Made by a program: the position numbers and the translations under genes. A stretch of DNA of 5,965 bases. Origin: an uncultured Fretibacterium sp. (GTDB lineage Bacteria; Synergistota; Synergistia; Synergistales; Aminobacteriaceae). Positions 1-5,556 of the stretch are shown piece after piece (within the stretch, counting starts at the first letter, position 1; every line of letters begins with the position of its first letter). Where the stretch lies: positions 1-5,965 of the forward strand of contig NZ_CALIAA010000009.1 in assembly GCF_938040765.1 (NCBI RefSeq), written 5' to 3'. The notes under the pieces were generated by a model. The model made no database searches. It saw only the letters and a list, made by a program, of their open reading frames with translations, and was not told where the DNA came from.

Positions 1-1
1 G

Positions 2-613
2 CTCTTCCTGCCGGACATCTACGTGGACTGCGAGGTGTGCGGCGGCACGCGCTACAATCATGAGACGCTGGAGGTCCGGTTCAAGGGGAAATCCATCGCC
101 GACGTCCTGGCGATGACGGTGAACGAGGCCGTGGCCTTCTTCGCGGACATCCCGAGGATCGCGGGCAAATTGCGTCTGATCCAGGACGCGGGGTTGGGCT
201 ACATCCGCCTGGGACAGTCGGCCCTCACCCTGTCGGGAGGAGAGGCGCAGAGGGTCAAGCTCTCCAAGGAGCTGGCCAAGCGGTTCGGAGGGCGGACGCT
301 CTACCTGCTGGACGAGCCCACGACGGGGCTCTTCTACACCGACGTGCGCAAGCTGCTGGAGATCGTGCACCGCATCGTGGATCAGGGCAGCACGGTCGTG
401 TTCATCGAGCACAACCTGGACGTTCTGCTCTCGGCCGACCATATCATCGACCTCGGCCCGGAGGGCGGCGACGGCGGCGGGCGCGTCGTGGCCCAGGGGA
501 CGCCGGAGAGGGTGGCGGCGAGGGGCGAGGGGTACACCGCCCGCTTCCTCAGGGAATACATGGAAGAGATCGAGTCCAACAAGAGTAAAGGAGAGCTGAG
601 GCATGCCGGGTAG
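2..613 (+). CDS. uvrA: UvrABC excision nuclease subunit A, C-terminal part (gene starts upstream of the window)
   Basis: UvrA is the cytoplasmic ATPase that finds bulky DNA lesions and loads UvrB in nucleotide excision repair. Only about the last 200 residues are here; the frame is already open at position 2, so the GTG at 23 is internal. Visible in order: the second Cys pair of the C-terminal zinc module (CEVC followed by GGTRYN, about 26-58), the ABC signature LSGGEAQRVKL (about 230-262), Walker B with D-loop LYLLDEPTTGL (about 301-333), the switch His in VVFIEHNLDVL, and the family tail DLGPEGGDGGG. It ends shortly after the usual RFL motif, at TAG 611-613, so the 3' end looks complete. 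Walker A of this domain is off the left edge. One oddity is Phe where UvrA proteins usually have His (GLF in place of GLH after Walker B). It is the first visible gene of a run ending with mnmA and overlaps rlmB by 11 nt. Confidence 0.97.
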   Translation, partial: LFLPDIYVDCEVCGGTRYNHETLEVRFKGKSIADVLAMTVNEAVAFFADIPRIAGKLRLIQDAGLGYIRLGQSALTLSGGEAQRVKLSKELAKRFGGRTLYLLDEPTTGLFYTDVRKLLEIVHRIVDQGSTVVFIEHNLDVLLSADHIIDLGPEGGDGGGRVVAQGTPERVAARGEGYTARFLREYMEEIESNKSKGELRHAG

Positions 614-1517
614 GTTCGACGGAAAAAGGGGAGGGGACGGAAACCGGCCTCGCGGCAGGCGCGAGGTTCACGGAGCCGGGGCGGCCCGCGGCGGGCGCCC
701 CATGGCGGCCAGGCCCTGGAGGAAGGAGCCGGCGGAGCGTCCGGTTCCGCCCGACGACGTATGCTGGGGCCGCCAGCCGGTGCTGGATCTGGTGAAGGGT
801 TCCCCCTCCCGCTGCACCCGGCTGCTGATCGCCAACAACGTCCGTCCTCCGTTTCTGGACGAGCTGGTGGACGCCGCGCGGGCGGGCCGGGTGGTCTATC
901 AGATGGTCGCGCCCGAGGCGCTGGACAAGCTGTGTCCCGACGTGCGACATCAGGGCGTGGCCTGCCGCGTGATGGAGACGGAGCCCGTGGAGCTGGAGCC
1001 CTTTTTGAAGGGGCTCTCCGGGGCCGGGGCCGGGGCCGAGTCCGCCCTGATCGTCGTGCTGGACCATATCGAGGACCCGCACAACCTGGGGGCCGTCGTG
1101 AGATCGGCGGAGGCGTCGGGCGCGTCGGCCGTGGTCTACTCCCGCCGTCGTTCGGCGCTGCCCGGGGGAACGGTGGTGAAGACCAGCGCGGGCGCTGCGC
1201 TCCGCCTTCCCATGATCCCGGTCGTCAACATCGTGCGGACCCTGGAACAGCTCCAGGCGGCCGGTTTCTGGGTCGTGGGGCTGGACGGGGGGGCCGTGGA
1301 GTCCCTGTGGGATGACGCGCTCCCCGCACGGCTGGCCCTGGTCGTCGGGGCGGAGGGCGATGGGCTCTCCCGCCTCGTGGGCGAGAGATGCGATCAGCGG
1401 CTGCGCATCCCCATCCAGGGGGGCGTAGGCTCGCTCAACGCCAGCGTGGCGGCCGCCCTGGGGATGTTCGAGTGGCGCAGGGGGCGCCCCGGCCGGCAGG
1501 GGAAAGAGGGGGATTGA
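603..1517 (+). CDS. rlmB: RlmB-type SpoU/TrmH family 2'-O-ribose RNA methyltransferase
   Basis: This is an S-adenosylmethionine-dependent RNA 2'-O-methyltransferase of the knotted SPOUT fold, 304 aa. A low-complexity, Arg/Gly-rich N-terminus (about residues 1-50) precedes a substrate-binding domain (about 53-125, beginning CWGRQPVLDLV) and the catalytic domain. Motif 1 is DHIEDPHNLGAVVRSA with Asn161 and Arg167. Motif 2 is VVGAEGDGL (247-255). Motif 3 is RIPIQGGVGSLNASVA (268-283). The L30e-like N-terminal domain fits RlmB, which makes Gm2251 in E. coli 23S rRNA, better than TrmH; the exact target nucleotide is inferred. The ATG at 603 has AAAGGAG at 587-593, nine nt upstream. A later ATG at 702 lacks a clear ribosome binding site, so I keep 603. 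The start overlaps the uvrA end, which suggests translational coupling. The basic tail is longer than in typical RlmB and may bind RNA non-specifically. Confidence 0.9.
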   Translation: MPGRFDGKRGGDGNRPRGRREVHGAGAARGGRPMAARPWRKEPAERPVPPDDVCWGRQPVLDLVKGSPSRCTRLLIANNVRPPFLDELVDAARAGRVVYQMVAPEALDKLCPDVRHQGVACRVMETEPVELEPFLKGLSGAGAGAESALIVVLDHIEDPHNLGAVVRSAEASGASAVVYSRRRSALPGGTVVKTSAGAALRLPMIPVVNIVRTLEQLQAAGFWVVGLDGGAVESLWDDALPARLALVVGAEGDGLSRLVGERCDQRLRIPIQGGVGSLNASVAAALGMFEWRRGRPGRQGKEGD

Positions 1518-1520
1518 GGC

Positions 1521-2333
1521 ATGGAACTGAAGGATTTGCGTCTCTCCATCATCGGGGCCGGCGCGTTGGGCGGCGCGGTCGCCCGTGGGCTGGCGAGGGC
1601 CGGCTGCGAGGTCACGGCGTCGGTGCCCCATCCGGAGCGACGACGCCATCTCGAGGCGGATGGGGTCGCCCTGATATCGGACAACGCCCGTGCCGCCTCG
1701 CAGGGACAGGTCGTGATGTTCGCGGTCAAGCCGCACCTGACCCTGAGCGTCGTGGGGGAGGTCGCTCCTCTGCTCGATGGGAAGCTCTGCGTCTCCCTGG
1801 CCGCGGCCGTGCCCCTGGAGCTGCTGGAGAGGACGGCCCCGACGGCGCGCTGGGCCCGTGCGATGCCGAACATCTGTGCGGCGATGAACGCCTCCTTCAC
1901 GGGGGTCGCGCCCTCGGGCTCCTGTTCGGAGGAGGAGAGGACCGGGCTCGTCGGGCTCTTCTCCCTCGTGGGGTCTGCCGAGCTGACCGAGGAGAGGAAT
2001 CTGGATGCCCTCACATCCCTGACGGGCGCCGGCCCGGCGTTCTTCCTGTCGTTGCTGGAGGCCGCCGCGATGGGCGGCATTCAGGCGGGGCTGCCCAAGG
2101 AGATCGCCTACAAGGGGGCGGCGGCGGCGGTGTTGGGCGCGGCCCGGCTGGCGATGGATTCCGGCCGGGCGCCGTCGGCCCTTCGGGACGACATCTGCAC
2201 GCCGGGCGGCATGACGATCGAGGGGGTCGCCGAGCTGGAGCGCGGCGCGCGCGGCTCCATGATGCGGGCCGTCCTCTCCACCGCCGAGAAGGGCCGGGTG
2301 CTGACCGAGAAGGTCGTGCAGAGTTTGAAGTAG
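1521..2333 (+). CDS. proC: Pyrroline-5-carboxylate reductase
   Basis: It catalyses the last step of proline synthesis, NAD(P)H-dependent reduction of 1-pyrroline-5-carboxylate to L-proline, in the cytoplasm. The 270-aa length is normal for the family. The Rossmann dinucleotide motif IIGAGALGGAVA is at residues 10-21 (Gly12, Gly14, Gly17), followed by AVKPH (68-72) and RAMPN (113-117). The C-terminal helical dimerisation and substrate domain holds LTGAGPAFF and the signature CTPGGMTIEGVAELE (about 226-240). The signature usually reads PGGTT or PGGAT; here the variable position is Met231, which I expect to be tolerated. The ATG at 1521 lies 3 nt after the rlmB stop. The purine-rich run AGGGGG (1507-1512), inside the end of rlmB, is the likely ribosome binding site, so translation is probably coupled. 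No other proline genes (proA, proB) are in view, so its place here reflects a housekeeping operon rather than a proline pathway operon. Confidence 0.96.
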   Translation: MELKDLRLSIIGAGALGGAVARGLARAGCEVTASVPHPERRRHLEADGVALISDNARAASQGQVVMFAVKPHLTLSVVGEVAPLLDGKLCVSLAAAVPLELLERTAPTARWARAMPNICAAMNASFTGVAPSGSCSEEERTGLVGLFSLVGSAELTEERNLDALTSLTGAGPAFFLSLLEAAAMGGIQAGLPKEIAYKGAAAAVLGAARLAMDSGRAPSALRDDICTPGGMTIEGVAELERGARGSMMRAVLSTAEKGRVLTEKVVQSLK

Positions 2334-2348
2334 GAGCGGCCTCCTTCG

Positions 2349-3422
2349 ATGGGCGACATGGCCGGGGGCCGAACGATCGTCCTGCTGATGAGCGGCGGCG
2401 TGGACAGCAGCGTTGCGGCGCTTCTGCTCCTGCAGGAGGGGTGGAGGGTGCTGGGCCTGACGCTCCGTATCCCGGGCGTCTGGGGCGGCCCCGGCGAGGC
2501 TGGGAACGGTCCCCCGGTCGAGGCGGGCGCATCCGCCGCGCGGATGGCCGGGGTGCTGGGCATTCCGCACCGGATCCTGGATGCCGGGGAGACGTTCCGG
2601 GCACGGGTGATCGCGCCCTTTCTGCGTGACTATCGTGAGGGGAGGACGCCCAACCCCTGTGTGGACTGCAATCGGTCCATCAAGTTCGGCCTGCTGATGG
2701 ACGCCGCCGCCGAGTGGGCGGGGGACGCCCGCGTCCCCGTCGCCACGGGGCACTATGCGCGCATCCTCCTCACGCCGTCGGGAGCGCGGCTGGCCCGGGC
2801 CCTGGATGAGGGGCGGGACCAGAGCTATTTCCTCTGCGACGTGGACCGCGCCCGCCTGCACCGCGTCCGTTTTCCCCTGGGGGAGCTGACCAAGCCGAAG
2901 GTCCGGGAGATCGCGCGCGATGCGGGGCTGACCGTCGCTGACAGGCCCGACAGCATGGAGGTCTGCTTTCTGGCGGGGACGGACTATCGGGAGCGGGTCG
3001 GGGACGACGGGCCGGGGCCGATCCGGGACCTCTCGGGCGCGCTGTTGGGACGGCACAAGGGGCTGTCCCGCTATACCCTGGGGCAGCGGCAGGGTTTGGG
3101 GATTGCCGCGCCGCACCCGCTCTACGTCCTGAGGCTGGACGTTCCCCATAATGCCCTCGTCGTGGGGCCGAAGGAGGCCGCGTTCCGGACGGTCGTAACG
3201 GCGAAGCGCCCCAACGTGCTGGCGCCGGAGCTTCTGGGGCGGGACACGGTCCTCATGGGCAAGACGCGCTCCCGTTCTCCTCTCTCGCCCTGCAGGATCG
3301 CGAGCCTCGACGAGGGGACGCTGACGGCCGAGTTCCAGTCCCCTCAGTTCGCTCCGGCGCCGGGACAGCGTCTGGCGCTCTACGGCGGAGAGGTCCTGGC
3401 GGCCTCGGGCGTGATCGTCTGA
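2349..3422 (+). CDS. mnmA: tRNA-specific 2-thiouridylase MnmA
   Basis: MnmA uses ATP to adenylate U34 in the anticodons of tRNA-Lys, tRNA-Gln and tRNA-Glu, then inserts sulfur delivered as a persulfide, giving s2U34. The 357-aa length is typical. The N-terminal PP-loop LLMSGGVDSS is at residues 12-21. TPNPCVDCNRSIKFG (100-114) carries the catalytic Cys107, with an extra Cys at 104. GHYAR (about 134-138) and DQSYFL follow. DSMEVCF (201-207) carries the second catalytic Cys206. The central and C-terminal RNA-binding domains include SRYTLGQRQGLGI and YVLRLDVPHNALVVGP. Both catalytic cysteines are present, so the enzyme should be active. The 15-nt gap from proC includes GGAG at 2333-2336, 12 nt before ATG 2349. 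An in-frame ATG at 2358 is the alternative start and would remove only three residues. The nearby tRNA genes for Gln(UUG) and Lys(UUU) encode two expected substrates. It is the last gene of the first transcription unit. Confidence 0.96.
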   Translation: MGDMAGGRTIVLLMSGGVDSSVAALLLLQEGWRVLGLTLRIPGVWGGPGEAGNGPPVEAGASAARMAGVLGIPHRILDAGETFRARVIAPFLRDYREGRTPNPCVDCNRSIKFGLLMDAAAEWAGDARVPVATGHYARILLTPSGARLARALDEGRDQSYFLCDVDRARLHRVRFPLGELTKPKVREIARDAGLTVADRPDSMEVCFLAGTDYRERVGDDGPGPIRDLSGALLGRHKGLSRYTLGQRQGLGIAAPHPLYVLRLDVPHNALVVGPKEAAFRTVVTAKRPNVLAPELLGRDTVLMGKTRSRSPLSPCRIASLDEGTLTAEFQSPQFAPAPGQRLALYGGEVLAASGVIV

Positions 3423-3459
3423 TTTCAGTTTCTCCGTGTACTGACTTGTATTGCACGTT

Positions 3460-3474
3460 GTTTCGTTGAGAAAC
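3460..3474 (+). other. Small hairpin after mnmA (GTTTC-GTTGA-GAAAC)
   Basis: A perfect 5-bp stem, GTTTC with GAAAC, closes a 5-nt GTTGA loop; two G-U pairs could extend it. No T-run follows, so it does not look like an intrinsic terminator. The apical sequence TCGTTGAG recurs in the stronger hairpin about 50 nt downstream. Its role is unknown; it may be chance or an mRNA 3'-end structure. Confidence 0.4.
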
Positions 3475-3504
3475 GGTTCCCTTCGCAAATCGTACGGATG
3501 CCTG

Positions 3505-3543
3505 CGGCCGGCTGTCGTTGAGGACATCCGGCCGATCCTTTGT
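3505..3543 (+). terminator. GC-rich hairpin with weak T-tract, candidate terminator of the uvrA-mnmA unit
   Basis: The arms CGGCCGG (3505-3511) and CCGGCCG (3528-3534) pair perfectly. Beyond a C/T mismatch, TGTC and GACA pair, leaving a 6-nt loop. The downstream sequence ATCCTTTGTT is only moderately T-rich, so this is a weak or partial intrinsic terminator. Its position, 80 nt after the mnmA stop and just before the next promoter, fits a boundary between transcription units. Its right arm overlaps the expected -35 region of that promoter. Confidence 0.5.
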
Positions 3544-3549
3544 TATACT
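3521..3549 (+). promoter_or_regulatory. Extended -10 sigma-70 type promoter upstream of the xdhC-like gene
   Basis: TATACT at 3544-3549 is preceded by TGT, giving the extended -10 sequence TGTTATACT. The best-placed -35 is AGGACA at 3521-3526 with a 17-nt spacer; it matches only the GACA part of the consensus, as is common for extended -10 promoters. Transcription would start near 3556, leaving a leader of about 50 nt before the ATG at 3605. The -35 region lies inside the hairpin of the candidate terminator. Confidence 0.62.
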
Positions 3550-3604
3550 TTTCGGGAGCTTAGAGTATTGGGACGGCTTGTACGCATAATTGGGGGGCCG
3601 AAAA

Positions 3605-4411
3605 ATGGACTATCCGATGCTGCGGCGTTTGACGGAGTTGGTGGAGGCGGGGAGGGAAGCGGTGCTCTGTACCGTGGTGGACGAACAAGGCTCCACGCCC
3701 CGAGGACGCGGTGCGGCGATGCTGGTGCTTCCGGACGGCAGCACGGAGGGGACGATAGGGGGCGGCGTCACCGAGCATCACGTGATCGAACGGGCCCGTG
3801 CGATGATGCGCGAGGGGACGGGCACGGAGCTCTACCGGGAGAGCCTCGATGCGGAGAAGGCCTTGCCGGAGGGGGCCGTCTGCGGCGGTGACGTCATGGT
3901 GTATCTGGAGCGTTACGGACGGTCGCCCGAGGTCGTGATCTTCGGGGCCGGGCACGTGGGCCGTGCGCTGGCCCGGTTGGTGTGCGACACGGGGATGCCG
4001 GTGCTGACCTGGGACGAGCGCGCGGAGTTCGCCAACGGGGAGAGTATTCCCTGGGGAAGGACGCTGGCCTGCCCGCTGAACGAGGTGTTTGACCGCGGCC
4101 TGCCCCTGCATTCGGCGAGCTTTGTCGTGATCGCAACGCGCGGGCACGCGCTGGACGCCGAGGTGGTGAAGCTGCTGGAGGGGCGGAAATGCGCCTACAT
4201 CGGGATGATCGGGTCGCGCCGCAAGATCGCCTTCGTGCGCGAGCGGCTGATCGAGGAGGGGGTTGCGCCCGATCAGATCGACCGCATCTACCAGCCCATC
4301 GGCCTGCCGATCCGGGCCGAGACGCCGGAGGAGATCGCGGTCTCCATCCTGGCGGAGATCATCGCGGCGCGCCGGGGCGCCGACCTGGACCAGCTGCGCT
4401 CCACGCTCTGA
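3605..4411 (+). CDS. XdhC/CoxI family protein (molybdenum hydroxylase maturation factor)
   Basis: XdhC-family proteins bind molybdenum cofactor and assist its sulfuration and insertion into xanthine dehydrogenase-type hydroxylases in the cytoplasm. This 268-aa protein has the N-terminal XdhC_CoxI domain with EQGSTPRGRGAAML (27-40), GTIGGGVTE (49-57) and the Cys-Gly-Gly motif at Cys93. A linker leads to a C-terminal Rossmann domain with VVIFGAGHVGRAL (110-122), a Gly-X-Gly-X-X-Gly nucleotide-binding loop. GMIGSRRK (200-207) and QPIGLPI (230-236) are family motifs. The ATG at 3605 follows GGGGGG (3592-3597) at 7 nt. A TTG five codons upstream is in frame but would place the start within that G-run, so I reject it. 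No xanthine dehydrogenase or CO dehydrogenase subunit is in view, so the client enzyme cannot be named and I give no symbol. It likely shares a transcript with the cyclo-ligase gene 71 nt downstream. Confidence 0.92.
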   Translation: MDYPMLRRLTELVEAGREAVLCTVVDEQGSTPRGRGAAMLVLPDGSTEGTIGGGVTEHHVIERARAMMREGTGTELYRESLDAEKALPEGAVCGGDVMVYLERYGRSPEVVIFGAGHVGRALARLVCDTGMPVLTWDERAEFANGESIPWGRTLACPLNEVFDRGLPLHSASFVVIATRGHALDAEVVKLLEGRKCAYIGMIGSRRKIAFVRERLIEEGVAPDQIDRIYQPIGLPIRAETPEEIAVSILAEIIAARRGADLDQLRSTL

Positions 4412-4417
4412 CCTTTG

Positions 4418-4433
4418 TCCCGCTTCGGTGGGG
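4418..4433 (+). other. UUCG-tetraloop hairpin just after the xdhC-like gene
   Basis: TCCCGC, loop TTCG, GTGGGG forms a 6-bp stem (two G-U pairs) capped by the very stable C(UUCG)G tetraloop, 6 nt after the stop codon. The following ATAAATC is not a T-tract, so a classical intrinsic terminator is unlikely. It may instead protect the 3' end of the upstream coding region or reduce read-through into the next gene. Confidence 0.45.
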
Positions 4434-4468
4434 ATAAATCGGGAGCTGCGGACGAGGCGGAAAGGAAG

Positions 4469-4474
4469 AGGAGG
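4469..4474 (+). promoter_or_regulatory. Strong Shine-Dalgarno AGGAGG deciding the cyclo-ligase start
   Basis: A full AGGAGG lies 8 nt before ATG 4483. It favours that ATG over the in-frame TTG at 4477, which would sit only 2 nt from the site. It is the best ribosome binding site in the window. Confidence 0.85.
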
Positions 4475-4482
4475 ATTTGTCC

Positions 4483-5097
4483 ATGACTATCCAGGAGGAA
4501 AAGCGGCTTTTGCGGAAAACTATCCGTGAGGCCGAGGTGGAATTGCCCGATGCCTACTGGGCGCAGACCAGCGGGGCGATCTGCGCCCGGCTGGCGGCCA
4601 TGCCGGAGTACCTGTCTGCGCGGACGGTATTCTGTTTCGTCGGGACCGGCCGGGAGATCGATACCCGTACATTTCTGGAGAACGCGCTGCACGACGGAAA
4701 ACGGCTCTGCGTACCCCTGTGCCTTCGCATGGGGGTGATGGAGCTGCGGCAGATCGATGCCATGAGCCGGTTGGCGCCCGGGGCCTACGGCATTCCGGAA
4801 CCCACGCGGGAAACGCCTTTGATAGGCACGGACGAGGTGGACTTTGCCGTCATCCCCTGCCTGAGCTGCAGCCATTCCGGCCTCAGGCTGGGGAAGGGGG
4901 GCGGCTTTTATGACCGTTTCCTCTTGGAGTACCGCGGCACGGCGATACTGGTCTGCCCGGAGCGCCTCGTTCGGGACTCCATTCCGATGGAACCCCACGA
5001 CAGAAGCGTCCCCCGGGTGCTGACGGAAACGGGCCTCTACGAAAACGGACTTCCGAATTCCTCCGGGATACTTGACAGAACCCCTGACTCTCTGTAG
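4483..5097 (+). CDS. fau: 5-formyltetrahydrofolate cyclo-ligase (methenyl-THF synthetase)
   Basis: It converts 5-formyl-THF to 5,10-methenyl-THF using ATP, returning stored formyl-folate to the one-carbon pool in the cytoplasm. The 204-aa length fits the family. The N-terminal helix has the ATP-contacting pattern EKRLLRKTIRE (Lys7, Arg11, Arg15). FVGTGREIDTRTFL lies in the first half. The nucleotide-binding loop RLGKGGGFYDR is at 135-145 and the conserved HDR at 172-174, followed by VLTETGLY. The segment before the loop reads PCLSCSHSG, where the family usually has a Phe-Asp pair; this is a divergence but not clearly a defect. The last 20 or so residues (ENGLPNSSG and on) show no family motif. 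The DNA encoding the final residues also forms the tRNA operon promoter, and the TAG stop lies within its -10 element. It is probably co-transcribed with the XdhC-like gene. Confidence 0.93.
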   Translation: MTIQEEKRLLRKTIREAEVELPDAYWAQTSGAICARLAAMPEYLSARTVFCFVGTGREIDTRTFLENALHDGKRLCVPLCLRMGVMELRQIDAMSRLAPGAYGIPEPTRETPLIGTDEVDFAVIPCLSCSHSGLRLGKGGGFYDRFLLEYRGTAILVCPERLVRDSIPMEPHDRSVPRVLTETGLYENGLPNSSGILDRTPDSL

Positions 5098-5100
5098 AAT
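5072..5100 (+). promoter_or_regulatory. Near-consensus sigma-70 promoter of the tRNA operon
   Basis: A perfect -35 TTGACA (5072-5077), a 17-nt spacer and -10 TAGAAT (5095-5100, one mismatch to TATAAT) predict a strong promoter starting near 5107, about 30 nt before tRNA-Thr. The -35 lies in the last codons of the cyclo-ligase gene. The first three bases of the -10 are that gene's TAG stop codon. Confidence 0.88.
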
Positions 5101-5136
5101 TCTTGGTCGTACTGCGATGAGGCTGATGGACAATTT

Positions 5137-5212
5137 GCCGGCGTAGCTCAGTTGGTAGAGCAGCTGATTTGTAATCAGCAGGTCGGGGGTTCAAGTCCCT
5201 CTGCCAGCTCCA
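5137..5212 (+). tRNA. tRNA-Thr (UGU)
   Basis: A 76-nt cloverleaf with encoded CCA. The D-stem is GCTC/GAGC, the anticodon stem GCTGA/TCAGC with loop TTTGTAA (anticodon TGT at 5170-5172), and the T-stem GGGGG/CCCTC. The acceptor stem GCCGGCG/TGCCAGC has a C3-A70 mismatch; GCTGGCG would pair fully. Pairs 1-72 and 2-71 and the anticodon, which matter for threonyl-tRNA identity in E. coli, are intact. It is first in the operon. Confidence 0.95.
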
Positions 5213-5217
5213 AATCC

Positions 5218-5302
5218 GGAGGAGTGCCCGAGAGGCTAAAGGGGGCGGACTGTAAATCCGTTGACTGAGTCTACAGTGGTTCGAATCCACTCTCCTCCAC
5301 CA
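5218..5302 (+). tRNA. tRNA-Tyr (GUA)
   Basis: An 85-nt class II tRNA with a long variable arm (GACT/AGTC stem) as expected for bacterial tRNA-Tyr. The acceptor stem GGAGGAG/CTCCTCC is perfect. The anticodon loop is CTGTAAA with GTA at 5252-5254. The discriminator is A and CCA is encoded. Only five nt separate it from tRNA-Thr, so the two must be matured from a common precursor. Confidence 0.97.
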
Positions 5303-5316
5303 AATTTAATAGTTTT

Positions 5317-5391
5317 GCGGAAGTGGCTCAGGGGTAGAGCATCGCCTTGCCAAGGCGAGGGTCACGGGTTCGAATCCCGTCTTCCGCTCCA
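5317..5391 (+). tRNA. tRNA-Gly (GCC)
   Basis: A 75-nt cloverleaf with all four stems paired. The acceptor is GCGGAAG/CTTCCGC, the D-stem GCTC/GAGC, the anticodon stem TCGCC/GGCGA with loop TTGCCAA (GCC at 5349-5351), and the T-stem ACGGG/CCCGT. The discriminator is T, as usual for bacterial tRNA-Gly, and CCA is encoded. It reads GGC and GGU. Confidence 0.97.
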
Positions 5392-5410
5392 AGGTAAGAC
5401 CTTTATATAT

Positions 5411-5484
<74 letters not shown>

Positions 5485-5492
5485 TTTTTTGA

Positions 5493-5524
5493 GAGTTACC
5501 TTAGCCAAGTGGCTAAGGTTTCTC
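5493..5524 (+). repeat. Perfect 9-bp inverted repeat in the tRNA-Gly to tRNA-Arg spacer, resembling a tRNA D-arm
   Basis: ACCTTAGCC (5498-5506), loop AAGT, GGCTAAGGT (5511-5519) is a perfect hairpin. Beyond a TT/TT internal loop it extends by GAG/CTC. No T-run follows on either strand, so it is not an ordinary terminator. The core TAGCCAAGTGGCTAAGG matches the D-arm region of the downstream tRNA-Gln gene (5688-5704) at 16 of 17 bases. It could be a processing or attenuation structure in the tRNA precursor, or a relic of a tRNA gene. Confidence 0.7.
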
Positions 5525-5556
5525 CAAAAGCATTATTGCTGTTTAAACTAAGGTGT

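Noticed and set aside
1388..2629. A + strand open frame of about 410 codons in another frame across proC
   Set aside because: It is low-complexity Gly/Arg-rich translation overlapping the well-supported proC and the start of mnmA, with no recognisable family motif.
549..3527. A very long open frame (about 990 codons) on the minus strand, opposite uvrA's end, rlmB, proC and mnmA
   Set aside because: The three complete genes beneath it share one reading frame and strongly GC-biased codons, which keeps a single antisense frame free of stops. Its translation is Arg/Pro/Gly/His-rich with no recognisable domain, while the + strand genes have clear family motifs.
3590..3604. Upstream TTG start for the XdhC-like protein
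   Set aside because: It overlaps the G-rich ribosome binding region and adds only five non-conserved residues; ATG 3605 is better spaced.
3451..3891. A + strand open frame covering the mnmA to xdhC gap
   Set aside because: It runs through the hairpins and promoter and into the XdhC gene in a different frame, has no ribosome binding site that I can see, and shows no known motif.
4883..5290. A minus-strand open frame reading into tRNA-Thr and tRNA-Tyr, containing NPRPADYKSAALPTELR
   Set aside because: This peptide is the familiar artefact produced by translating tRNA genes in antisense; the remainder is antisense to the cyclo-ligase.
5485..5525. Intrinsic terminator within the tRNA cluster
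   Set aside because: The hairpin at 5498-5519 has a T-run before it but none after it on the + strand, and none after it on the minus strand either, so the usual stem-plus-U-tract arrangement is absent.
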